A stretch of 12,991 nucleotides of DNA from an uncultured Phascolarctobacterium sp. (GTDB lineage: Bacteria > Bacillota > Negativicutes > Acidaminococcales > Acidaminococcaceae): assembly GCA_900553055.1 (NCBI GenBank), contig USBV01000031.1:1-12991 (forward strand), read 5' to 3'. A model generated the notes under the pieces. It worked only from the letters and a program-made list of their open reading frames with translations, did not search any database and was not told the DNA's origin. This document shows positions 1 through 6,888 of this stretch, in pieces. Both the position numbers and the translations under genes were made by a program. The stretch's first letter is position 1, and every line of letters starts with the position of its first letter.

Positions 1-374
1 GGCATCAGGAAACCCAAAAGGCCCAAGCCTGTGGCCACACCCTTGCCTCCCTTAAAGCCCAAAAAGGCCGAATAATTATGACCTAAGAGTGCGCCCAACG
101 CTGTCACCACATCCAGCTCAGGATTGTGGAAAAAATGGTTCACCAGGGCAACAGCAATAATACCCTTGAGCATGTCGCAGATGAGCACCAGCACTGCTGT
201 AGTCGGCCCCACTGTGCGGAACACATTAGTAGTGCCAATATTTTTACTACCATAATTACGAATATCTATACCGTGCAAGGCCTGCACTAACCACAGACCG
301 CTGGGAATGGAGCCACATAAATGGCCCAATACAAAGCCCAGCACGAAATGCACTATTCCCACCTCATTAAGCAT
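1..374 (-). CDS. plsY: Glycerol-3-phosphate acyltransferase PlsY (partial, 3' end beyond window)
   Basis: PlsY is a polytopic membrane enzyme that transfers the acyl group of acyl-phosphate to sn-glycerol-3-phosphate, giving lysophosphatidic acid in the first step of phospholipid synthesis. About 124 residues are visible; the family is usually near 200, so the C-terminal third lies off the left edge. The start is hydrophobic (residues 5-20) and is followed by the three family motifs: GSIPSG at 21-26, GSKNIGTTN at 42-50 (usual form GSGNIGATN), and GHN near 98-100 leading into FKGGKG at 107-112. The ATG at 374 has an AGGTGA ribosome binding site 5 nt upstream. It starts 19 nt after the der stop, so the two are probably co-transcribed. 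The K in place of G in GSKNIG is a mild departure from consensus. Identity is secure. Confidence 0.93.
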   Translation of the reverse strand, partial: MLNEVGIVHFVLGFVLGHLCGSIPSGLWLVQALHGIDIRNYGSKNIGTTNVFRTVGPTTAVLVLICDMLKGIIAVALVNHFFHNPELDVVTALGALLGHNYSAFLGFKGGKGVATGLGLLGFLM

Positions 375-393
375 CTACATCACCTGACTTAAT

Positions 394-1722
394 TTAATCG
401 TCCTCATTCTTGCCGCGAATAATCATTTGAATGGGAGTACCCTCAAAGCCAAAGGCTTCGCGCAGCTTGTTCTCCAAATAACGCTGGTAAGAGAAGTGCA
501 TAATCTCCGGCTCGTTAACAAAAATAACGAAGGTAGGAGGTTTAATTTTAACCTGAGTAACATACAAAATCTTCAAGCGCTTGCCCTTTTCCGTAGGCGG
601 CGGGTTGATAGCCACGGCATCCTCGATAACCTGATTCAGAATGCTGGTAGCGATGCGCTGAGCGTTCTGCTCGGCTACATAGCTAATAACCTCGGGGAGG
701 CGGTGAATGCGCTGCTTAGTTACTGCGGAAACAAAGACACAGGGAGCATATTGCAGGAAGACAAGCTCCTTACGCAGCGTTTCTGTATAACGCAGTGTGG
801 AGCTGTTGTCCTTCTCGTACAAATCCCACTTGTTTACAACTAAAATAATAGCCTTACCAGCCTCATGAGTATAGCCAACGATACGCTTATCCTGCTCGGT
901 AACGCCTTCTACAGCATCGAACACCATGAGCACTACATCACTGCGGTCCACAGCGCGCAGAGAACGCATTACGCTGTATTTTTCAATAGGCTCATCTACC
1001 TTAGCCTTGCGGCGCATGCCAGCTGTATCAATGAAGAGATATTTTTGGCCATTGCGCACTACGGGAGTGTCGATAGCATCACGAGTGGTGCCGGCAACAT
1101 CGCTAACGATGGAGCGTTCCTCGCCTACCAAAGCATTGAAAATAGATGATTTGCCTACGTTAGGACGTCCAATCAAAGCAACCTTGATTTCATCCTCGTC
1201 ATCCAAGCTTGTGCCCAGCTTATCACTGGGGAATTTGGCAACAACTGCGTCCAGCAGGTCGCCCAAGCCTAAATGATTAGAGGCAGATACAGGAAGGGGG
1301 TCGCCAATGCCCAGATTATAGAATTCAAAAATATTCATCTCCTGCTTCGGAGAGTCAGCCTTGTTCACTGCCAGCACGATGGGCTTTTTAGATTGTCGCA
1401 GCAAACGTGCCACATCCGCATCCTCGGTAGTAATGCCACTACGTGCATCACACACAAAGAGGATTACATCGGCCTCTTTAATAGCGATTTGCGCTTGCTG
1501 ACGAATGGAAACAGCAATAGCGTCAGCATTCATAATTTCAATGCCGCCGGTATCCACCATCATGAATTCGTGGTCCAGCCATTCCGCCGTAGCATATAGG
1601 CGGTCGCGAGTAACACCGGGGGTGTCCTCGACAATGGAAATCCTGCTATTGGCAAAAATATTGAACAGGGTTGATTTGCCAACGTTAGGACGTCCTACTA
1701 TAGCAACAATAGGTTTTCCCAT
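394..1722 (-). CDS. der: Ribosome biogenesis GTPase Der (EngA), tandem GTPase domains
   Basis: Der is an essential GTPase needed for late 50S subunit assembly. The protein is 442 aa, the normal length. It carries two G domains in tandem. Domain 1 has GRPNVGKS at 10-17, DTGG at 57-60 and NKAD at 120-123. Domain 2 has GRPNVGKS at 185-192, DTAG near 232 and NKWD near 298. A KH-like C-terminal domain runs from about 355 and ends in a charged NEDD tail. I chose the ATG at 1722 because GGAGG lies 9 nt upstream. A TTG two codons earlier (1728) is in frame but only 3 nt from that site. An acidic linker (around 173-178) separates the G domains. der lies downstream of btuR, separated by a spacer that holds a long palindromic element, and upstream of plsY. 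Confidence 0.97.
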   Translation of the reverse strand: MGKPIVAIVGRPNVGKSTLFNIFANSRISIVEDTPGVTRDRLYATAEWLDHEFMMVDTGGIEIMNADAIAVSIRQQAQIAIKEADVILFVCDARSGITTEDADVARLLRQSKKPIVLAVNKADSPKQEMNIFEFYNLGIGDPLPVSASNHLGLGDLLDAVVAKFPSDKLGTSLDDEDEIKVALIGRPNVGKSSIFNALVGEERSIVSDVAGTTRDAIDTPVVRNGQKYLFIDTAGMRRKAKVDEPIEKYSVMRSLRAVDRSDVVLMVFDAVEGVTEQDKRIVGYTHEAGKAIILVVNKWDLYEKDNSSTLRYTETLRKELVFLQYAPCVFVSAVTKQRIHRLPEVISYVAEQNAQRIATSILNQVIEDAVAINPPPTEKGKRLKILYVTQVKIKPPTFVIFVNEPEIMHFSYQRYLENKLREAFGFEGTPIQMIIRGKNEDD

Positions 1723-1789
1723 AATCAATTTCCTCCATCATACTATAATTGTTTATTTCAATCTAGCGTGTTAATGTAAAATCTAAACT

Positions 1790-1962
1790 AAGTCTTACGA
1801 GAAAGTACCAGAGACGAGGAACGGCGACAAGCCACGACCCATGTGGTCTCAAGCGCAGCGCCGTGAACACATGCTGGTCGCGCTGTACCCTTGGGTGCGA
1901 CGGCGTATGCATAATACTCCTAGGAGCCGTGACGAAGTATATGGTGCTTTATCGGAAGACTT
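1790..1962. repeat. Intergenic palindromic element, copy A (candidate structured RNA or MITE-like repeat)
   Basis: This 173-bp element fills most of the btuR-der spacer and ends 1 nt from the btuR stop. Its ends are inverted repeats: 1790-1810 pairs with 1942-1962 at 18 of 21 positions, plus one T.G wobble if read on the plus strand. Inside, ACGGC 1821-1825 pairs with 1926-1930. GACC 1836-1839 pairs with GGTC 1876-1879, CATGTG 1840-1845 pairs with CACATG 1868-1873, and GTAT 1905-1908 pairs with ATAC 1914-1917. The core 1824-1900 aligns to copy B (8441-8516) at about 55 of 77 positions by hand. Between 1917 and 1926 lies a perfect palindrome, CTCCTAGGAG, that copy B lacks. TCTAA occurs at 1782-1786 and again at 1963-1967, a possible but weak target duplication. 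There is no coding potential. Function is unknown. Confidence 0.75.
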
Positions 1963-1963
1963 T

Positions 1964-2473
1964 CTAATGATCTATGCCTAAGCGAGACGACACACCCTTA
2001 TGAAAGTAATGCTTAACCTCGCTCATATCCGTCACTAAATCCGCAATCTTAATGAGCTCCTCCGGCGCGCCGCGACCGGTGGTAATAATCTCCAGCTCAT
2101 GCTGATGAGCCTTAAGGAAGTCGATAACCTCGTCCAAGGGCAGCATTTTTGTCGCCAAAACAATGTTCAGCTCGTCCAAAATAACGATATCCACCTGCTT
2201 CGCAGCAATCGCCTCTTTGGCAACATCCCAGCCCGTACGACATAAATCTAAGTCGATTTGCTCGGGGTTACGAAAGTTTACGAAGGCGTCCCTGCCCACC
2301 TGACGCAGCTCAAAGCCCGGCACAAAGCTCGCTGCTCTTGCTTCGCCATATTCGGGGTCATCCTTTAAAAAGCACAGCATCAGCGTCTTCAGGCCATGCC
2401 CTGCGCCACGCACTGCCACACCCAAGGCGGCAGTAGTCTTACCCTTGCCAGTGCCAGTATATACATGTAACAT
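1964..2473 (-). CDS. btuR: Corrinoid adenosyltransferase (cob(I)yrinic acid a,c-diamide adenosyltransferase, BtuR/CobO/CobA family)
   Basis: This enzyme transfers the adenosyl group of ATP to the cobalt of reduced corrinoids, making the adenosylcobalamin cofactor. The protein is 169 aa, a typical length. The P-loop GTGKGKTT sits at residues 7-14, right after the first strand (HVYT), as is usual in this cytosolic family. A second nucleotide-domain motif is the DIVILDELN stretch near the middle. The start is uncertain. ATG at 2473 has AGGGTGA 5 nt upstream, overlapping the stop of the preceding gene. An in-frame GTG at 2482 would add three residues but lacks a well-placed site. It follows the DUF512 gene by 10 nt and is clearly in its operon. 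Family assignment is firm. Whether it serves de novo synthesis or salvage cannot be told here, as no other cobalamin genes are in view. Confidence 0.93.
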   Translation of the reverse strand: MLHVYTGTGKGKTTAALGVAVRGAGHGLKTLMLCFLKDDPEYGEARAASFVPGFELRQVGRDAFVNFRNPEQIDLDLCRTGWDVAKEAIAAKQVDIVILDELNIVLATKMLPLDEVIDFLKAHQHELEIITTGRGAPEELIKIADLVTDMSEVKHYFHKGVSSRLGIDH

Positions 2474-2483
2474 TTTCTTCACC

Positions 2484-3773
2484 CTAGCTTTCTAAAAGCA
2501 AATGCAAAAGCTCTTTAGCGTCCTTGGCAATATCAACCTTACCGGGATATGCTTTACGGAACTGCTCTAGCGAAGTATCATCCAAAAAGAGCTTATCATT
2601 ATTAAGTACAACAGCTGGCAAAATCAGGCGCTTGCCACTATCCTTACAGCTGCGCAAAATATCACCTGCGGTCAAAAGGCCGGTTACATTAACCTTGCCA
2701 CCGAAAAACTCGTTAGGCACAGGAATAAAGCTATGCTCACTGCCATATTGCTTGTTTAAATCAGCTAATAAAGGCTGCAACACATTATAAGCGCTCTCAC
2801 CCACAGGAATAACAGCAGAGCTTGCAGCTTGGTAGCTGCCCATGGTAGCTAGCATTTCGTGCCATTCATCCACGAAGCTGCGCGTCAGGCCAATGCCATT
2901 TTCCAGCTGTGGGAAGCCGTCATACCAATCGGCAGAGGGCACTTCCCTACCTGCCAAAAGATAGAACTCATCGCCTAAGTAGATAAAGGTTTTGCCTGTT
3001 TCCTCACGACACTGCTGCTGCCAAGGAGTGACCTGGTCAATTAATGCAGCAGCCTCCTCCTTAGTGAAGGTGCGCAAAGGATGTAGCCCTTCCCTATGCT
3101 TAGTAATTCCCACTGGCACAACTGCCATTGTTAAAACACTTGGATAACAATCATATAAATCATGGAAGCTCTTAGCTAAGATTTCACCATCGTTGTAGCC
3201 AGGACAGCACACAATTTGGGTATGCACCTCAATACCGGCGTCGAACAAGCGCTCCAGCTTCTCCATGAGCTGGCCTGCAAAGCGATTGTGCATCATTTCA
3301 CAGCGCACCTTGGGGTCCGTAGCATGGACGGAAACATACAGCGGCGTCATATGCGTTTGGATAATACGCTGAAAATCCTCTTCCTTAAGATTAGTGAGGG
3401 TGATAAAATTGCCATATAAAAAACTCAAACGGTAGTCGTCATCACGTACATAGAGACCTTTGCGCATCCCGGGAATCATTTGGTCGACGAAGCAGAAGAT
3501 GCAATTATTATAGCAGGTGCTGACCTTGTCAAACACGGCAGCTTCAAACTCCAGTCCCAAATCCTCATCGGGATACTTATCTATATGTACCTGACGGCGC
3601 TGGCCCTGAGCGTTTTCCAGCTCCAGCTCCACCTCGTAGTCGGAGGTATAAAAGCTTAATTCAATTATATCCTTCACCTGCACGCCATCCACAGATACCA
3701 GCTTATCACCGGCTACAATGCCGGCTGCTTCAGCTAAACTGTTTTTGCGTACAGCGCTAATTAATCCTAACAT
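2484..3773 (-). CDS. DUF512 family protein: PDZ domain plus radical SAM-type Fe-S domain
   Basis: The protein is 429 aa with three parts. Residues 1-65 are PDZ-like (LISAVRKNSLAEAAGIVAGD, then VDG and the following strands). A radical SAM-like region contains CYNNCIFC at 87-94, a CxxxCxxC cluster motif binding a 4Fe-4S cluster. The C-terminal half matches the DUF512 domain, a family seen in clostridia and cyanobacteria. The reaction is not known to me. Its regular neighbour der and its operon partner btuR are the only functional hints. The ATG at 3773 is chosen because AGGAG lies 10 nt upstream and homologues start at this PDZ strand. The longer in-frame start at 3830 lies close to the predicted transcription start and would add an unrelated aromatic-rich leader. 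No signal peptide is visible, so it is probably cytosolic. Confidence 0.88.
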   Translation of the reverse strand: MLGLISAVRKNSLAEAAGIVAGDKLVSVDGVQVKDIIELSFYTSDYEVELELENAQGQRRQVHIDKYPDEDLGLEFEAAVFDKVSTCYNNCIFCFVDQMIPGMRKGLYVRDDDYRLSFLYGNFITLTNLKEEDFQRIIQTHMTPLYVSVHATDPKVRCEMMHNRFAGQLMEKLERLFDAGIEVHTQIVCCPGYNDGEILAKSFHDLYDCYPSVLTMAVVPVGITKHREGLHPLRTFTKEEAAALIDQVTPWQQQCREETGKTFIYLGDEFYLLAGREVPSADWYDGFPQLENGIGLTRSFVDEWHEMLATMGSYQAASSAVIPVGESAYNVLQPLLADLNKQYGSEHSFIPVPNEFFGGKVNVTGLLTAGDILRSCKDSGKRLILPAVVLNNDKLFLDDTSLEQFRKAYPGKVDIAKDAKELLHLLLES

Positions 3774-3833
3774 ATAATGGCAACTCCTGTAAAAATAAGC
3801 ATAAAAATCCCTTGGCAAACAAAGCGTCATTAA

Positions 3834-3863
3834 ATTATAACATATTTGAGGAGTAAATGCTAG
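3834..3863 (-). promoter_or_regulatory. Predicted sigma-A promoter for the DUF512-btuR-der-plsY unit
   Basis: On the minus strand a perfect -10 TATAAT (3834-3839) is preceded directly by TGT, an extended -10 element. The -35 position 17 nt upstream (TAGCAT) is poor. Predicted transcription start is near 3827, giving a leader of about 55 nt before the ATG at 3773. Inferred by eye only. Confidence 0.55.
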
Positions 3864-3932
3864 TGGATGCGAAAAGAAAGGATATTTTGGAGAGAACTAA
3901 TACAAAATAATCACTTTTTTGCTTTTTTACTA

Positions 3933-3961
3933 CTGACAAATGCTCAAATCTGTGGTAGAAT
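3933..3961 (+). promoter_or_regulatory. Predicted sigma-A promoter for rnhB-yraN-comM
   Basis: The -35 CTGACA (3933-3938) and -10 TAGAAT (3956-3961) each match consensus at 5 of 6 and are separated by exactly 17 nt. A TGG before the -10 gives an extended -10. T-rich tracts at 3914-3928 just upstream of the -35 could act as an UP-like element. Predicted start is near 3968, leaving a leader of about 105 nt before rnhB. Confidence 0.7.
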
Positions 3962-3993
3962 TGAAATATAGATAAAAGACATGATATACATAG

Positions 3994-4027
3994 CCGCTTT
4001 GTAGTTTTTACTATAAGGCGGTTTTTT
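3994..4027 (+). terminator. Intrinsic terminator inside the rnhB leader (possible attenuator or sRNA end)
   Basis: A 12-bp stem pairs 3994-4005 with 4010-4021 across a TTTT loop, with two G.U wobbles valid on the plus strand, and is followed by six T residues (4022-4027). It lies between the predicted promoter (3933-3961) and the rnhB start (4073), so it would end transcripts of about 60 nt unless bypassed. A seven-codon reading frame (ATG 3981, stop TAG 4002-4004, peptide MIYIAAL) covers the left arm of the stem but has no good ribosome binding site. The rest of the 3774-4072 spacer holds only the two promoters and leaders. Confidence 0.75.
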
Positions 4028-4072
4028 GTCTAAATAGGTTCTTTTGTAAATACATTGTAAGGAAGTGAGAAA

Positions 4073-4906
4073 ATGAAGATTAGCGAAGTAAAAGAGCTTT
4101 TAGCTGCTGCACCCACACCTGAGCAAATAGCAATGCTTCAAGCTGATGAGCGTAGCGGCGTCAAGAAGCTTTTAGCTGCCTATTATAAGCGCTTGGAAAA
4201 GGCTGCTTTAGAGCGAGCACGCTTCGAGAGCATGCTCACCTATGAAAGAGAGTACTATGCTCACGGTGTGCAATATGTGGCTGGAGTGGACGAAGCTGGA
4301 CGAGGTCCCTTGGCTGGGCCTCTTGTTATCGCAGCTGTTATTTTGCCTCAAGCTGTTTTTATAGCCGGGCTCAATGATTCCAAACAACTGAGCGCAGCCA
4401 AAAGAGAGCAGCTATATGACGAAATCATCGCTAAAGCTGTAGCTATCGAGGTCAATATCGTCAGTGTTAGCAATATAGATAAGCTTAATATCTACACTGC
4501 TACCCAACGAGGTATGGCTGAGGTTTTAGAGCATTTGCCTGTGCAACCACAGGTAGCTCTTATCGATGCCATGCCCGTAGAAGCCAAAGAAATTAACACG
4601 GTATCCATCGTGCACGGTGATGCGCTCAGTGCATCCATAGCCGCAGCTTCAATAATTGCCAAGGTCACTCGTGACCGCATCATGGAGCGCTTAGATAAGC
4701 TCTTCCCTGCCTATGGCTTTGCCCATAATAAGGGATATGGTAGCGGTGCTCATATGCAGGTCATTGCTGAATTTGGCGCCACGAAATGGCATCGCCGTAG
4801 CTATGAGCCAGTGAAAAGCATGCAGCTAGAGCCAGTGGCTGCTGCTAATAATGAACTTTACAGTCCCCAGCTAGATTGCCATTATGTGTTCTCAATCGAC
4901 GCGTAG
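4073..4906 (+). CDS. rnhB: Ribonuclease HII
   Basis: RNase HII cuts the RNA strand of RNA-DNA hybrids and starts ribonucleotide excision repair by nicking 5' to single ribonucleotides in DNA. The protein is 277 aa, slightly longer than the Bacillus form (about 255). The catalytic acidic residues are in place: Asp73 and Glu74 in VDEAGRGPLAGP, Asp165 in LIDAMP, and Asp201 in KVTRDR. A 70-residue N-terminal domain precedes the catalytic core, as in other Firmicute RNase HII. After the usual end (RRSYEPV, near 247) there is an extra tail of about 30 residues whose last codons overlap yraN. The ATG at 4073 has AAGGAAGTGA just upstream. It is the first gene of the rnhB-yraN-comM unit, and its leader contains a terminator. 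Confidence 0.96.
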   Translation: MKISEVKELLAAAPTPEQIAMLQADERSGVKKLLAAYYKRLEKAALERARFESMLTYEREYYAHGVQYVAGVDEAGRGPLAGPLVIAAVILPQAVFIAGLNDSKQLSAAKREQLYDEIIAKAVAIEVNIVSVSNIDKLNIYTATQRGMAEVLEHLPVQPQVALIDAMPVEAKEINTVSIVHGDALSASIAAASIIAKVTRDRIMERLDKLFPAYGFAHNKGYGSGAHMQVIAEFGATKWHRRSYEPVKSMQLEPVAAANNELYSPQLDCHYVFSIDA

Positions 4907-5255
4907 GCTGGGAATTTATGGAGAGGACCTTGCCTGTAAGTACCTACAGGCCAATGGTTATACTATTTTGGAGCGCAATTTTCGTTGTCGGCGCTTCGGA
5001 GAAATTGATATTGTTGCCAGTAAAGCCGGGGTACTAAGCTTTATTGAGGTCAAGACGCGCTGCTCAAGCCGGTATGGCAAACCGGTAGAAGCAGTGACCT
5101 TGGCGAAGCAAAGAAAAATCTATCGTGTTGCACAGTATTACCTCCAATGTGCGGGGTTAATAAGTCGCATTCCGATGCTTTCCTTTGATGTAATTGAAAT
5201 TATCATTGAGGGTAGTGCGGTAATGCGACTTTTTCATTATCCGCATTGCTTCTAA
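4884..5255 (+). CDS. yraN: YraN family (UPF0102) endonuclease-like protein
   Basis: The protein is 123 aa, the usual length for UPF0102. The sequence shows the restriction-endonuclease-like core of the family: G-x-x-GEDLA near the start, RFGEIDIVA in the middle and FIEVKTR, giving the D...ExK pattern that normally coordinates a metal. The biochemical role of the family is poorly established. The conserved neighbours rnhB and comM suggest nucleic acid metabolism. The start at 4884 lies inside rnhB (23-nt overlap) and has no clear Shine-Dalgarno, so translation is probably coupled to rnhB termination. Next downstream, after 28 nt, is comM. Family assignment is secure; function is open. Confidence 0.92.
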   Translation: MCSQSTRRLGIYGEDLACKYLQANGYTILERNFRCRRFGEIDIVASKAGVLSFIEVKTRCSSRYGKPVEAVTLAKQRKIYRVAQYYLQCAGLISRIPMLSFDVIEIIIEGSAVMRLFHYPHCF

Positions 5256-5283
5256 ATAGCTTCTGAGCTTAAGGAGGATAATA

Positions 5284-6804
5284 ATGTTTGCCCAAGTAAA
5301 TGGTTTAACCACCTGTGGTATTGATGGTGTTATGATTTTAATCGAAGTAGATATTTCTAATGGACTACCTAATTTTGATTTAGTGGGCCTTCCAGCCATG
5401 GCTGTACGCGAATCCAAAGAAAGAGTTAAGGCTGCAATGCGCAATAGTGATTACCCTTTTCCTATGACGAAAATAACGGTGAATTTGGCTCCGGCAGATT
5501 TGCGCAAGGAGGGCTCAGGTTTAGATTTACCTATTGCCATAGGCCTTTTAACCTGCTCCCGCCTGATTGATCCTACTAATTTAGATGACAAGGTTTTTGT
5601 TGGCGAATTATCTCTCGATGGGCGCATTCGTAAGGTATCAGGCGTACTCTCCATGGTTATGGAGGCCAAGCGCTTCGGAGCTAAAGAAATCTACATACCT
5701 AAGGAAAACGCAGCCGAAGGCAAGCTTATCCAAGGCATCAAGGTCTATACAGCTTCATCCTTAAAGGAAATAGTTGAGCACTTAACAGGTAAGCAGCTAC
5801 TTGAGCCTCTGCCCAAAGAGAATATTTTGCAAAATAAGCAACGCATCTATCATGTGGATTTTGCTGATATTAAAGGCCAAATGGTAGCACGCCGAGCCTT
5901 AGAAATAGCAGCGGCAGGAGGGCACAGTATCATGATGATTGGTAGCCCCGGCTGCGGCAAGACGATGCTAGCGCGTCGTTTGGTAACAATTTTACCGCCC
6001 ATGACTGAAAGCGAAGCACTAGAGGTAACTAAAATTTATAGTATTGTTGGCATGCTACCACAGGCGGATAGTGTAATGTTGGAACGTCCCTTTAGAAGTC
6101 CACATCACAGTATCTCCGGTAGCGCCTTGCTAGGTGGTGGCTCCACCCCTAGGCCGGGTGAAGTAACACTTAGTCATAACGGTGTTCTCTTTTTAGACGA
6201 GCTACCTGAGTTTGACCGTTCTACCTTAGAAATGCTGCGTCAACCCTTGGAGGATGGTGAAGTGAGTATTTCCCGCGTGCGCGCTGCTATGACCTTTCCT
6301 AGCCGGTTTATACTTGTTGCTGCTCAAAATCCGTGCCCTTGTGGCTATCTTGGAGACTCCCGCCATGTCTGTAGCTGTAAGCAGCTAGATATAGATCATT
6401 ATCAACGCAAAATTTCCGGTCCCTTAATGGATAGAATCGATATGCAGATTAACCTTACAAGAGTAGATTTTTCTGAACTAAAGGATAAGCGCCCAGGAGA
6501 AAGCTCTGCTACCATTCGTGAAAGAGTAGTTCGCGCTCGCCAGCTGCAGCAGGCTCGCTTGGAGCCCTTGGGTATTCATTGTAACGCGCAAATGGGCAGA
6601 CAGGAGGTAGTTAAATATTGTCAATTGGATGAGCAGGCTCAAGCTGTTTTGGAAAAGTACTTCAATATCCTTAATCTAAGCGCCCGCAGCCACGACCGGA
6701 TTTTAAAGGTAGCACGCACCATTGCAGATTTAGCTGGCAGTAGCGATATCCAAGCTGCTCATATTGCCGAGGCTGTTACCCTAAGAGCAAATAATAGAAG
6801 ATAA
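5284..6804 (+). CDS. comM: ComM/YifB family AAA+ ATPase (Mg chelatase-like)
   Basis: The protein is 506 aa, the full family length. An N-terminal Lon-protease-like domain (about 1-170, with GLP and PADLRKEGSGLDLPIA) is followed by the AAA+ module. Walker A GSPGCGKT is at 220-227 and Walker B VLFLDELPE at 301-309. A cysteine cluster CPCG...CSC at 351-365 follows NP, and a C-terminal helical domain completes the protein. ComM in naturally competent bacteria is a hexameric helicase that promotes branch migration during integration of transforming DNA. Many non-competent bacteria also keep it, so competence should not be assumed here. The start is well supported: AAGGAGG lies 8 nt before the ATG. 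It is the last gene of the rnhB-yraN-comM unit and converges on rbgA, with a strong hairpin between them. Confidence 0.95.
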   Translation: MFAQVNGLTTCGIDGVMILIEVDISNGLPNFDLVGLPAMAVRESKERVKAAMRNSDYPFPMTKITVNLAPADLRKEGSGLDLPIAIGLLTCSRLIDPTNLDDKVFVGELSLDGRIRKVSGVLSMVMEAKRFGAKEIYIPKENAAEGKLIQGIKVYTASSLKEIVEHLTGKQLLEPLPKENILQNKQRIYHVDFADIKGQMVARRALEIAAAGGHSIMMIGSPGCGKTMLARRLVTILPPMTESEALEVTKIYSIVGMLPQADSVMLERPFRSPHHSISGSALLGGGSTPRPGEVTLSHNGVLFLDELPEFDRSTLEMLRQPLEDGEVSISRVRAAMTFPSRFILVAAQNPCPCGYLGDSRHVCSCKQLDIDHYQRKISGPLMDRIDMQINLTRVDFSELKDKRPGESSATIRERVVRARQLQQARLEPLGIHCNAQMGRQEVVKYCQLDEQAQAVLEKYFNILNLSARSHDRILKVARTIADLAGSSDIQAAHIAEAVTLRANNRR

Positions 6805-6805
6805 A

Positions 6806-6858
6806 AAATAAAAACGCTCTAGTTGGGAATAGTTAAGTAATTAACCCAACTAGAGCGT
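6806..6858 (-). terminator. Intrinsic terminator between convergent comM and rbgA
   Basis: A perfect 14-bp stem pairs 6814-6827 with 6845-6858 around a 17-nt AT-rich loop. Read on the minus strand it is followed by a T-rich run (positions 6813 down to about 6806), so it best serves the lepB-rbgA transcript. On the plus strand the tail is only AT-rich without a clear T run, so it may also stop comM transcripts, less efficiently. Confidence 0.85.
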
Positions 6859-6888
6859 ATAAATACTATATTTGCTTGAATTTCGCTT

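Noticed and set aside
1729..1760. Possible der promoter with TATGAT as -10 (1737-1742)
   Set aside because: The predicted start would fall within the Shine-Dalgarno of der, and the -35 is poor, so it could not give a normal der message.
427..1774. Several plus-strand open frames of 89-138 codons across der
   Set aside because: They are antisense shadows of der; the conserved GTPase motifs are on the minus strand only.
1790..1962. Copy A as a tRNA, riboswitch or CRISPR repeat
   Set aside because: No cloverleaf or CCA/T-loop signature, no riboswitch core I recognise upstream of a matching gene, and no regularly spaced repeats.
3774..3830. Longer DUF512 protein starting at the ATG at 3830
   Set aside because: The extension begins almost at the predicted transcription start and is unlike the family. 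The ATG at 3773 has a good ribosome binding site.
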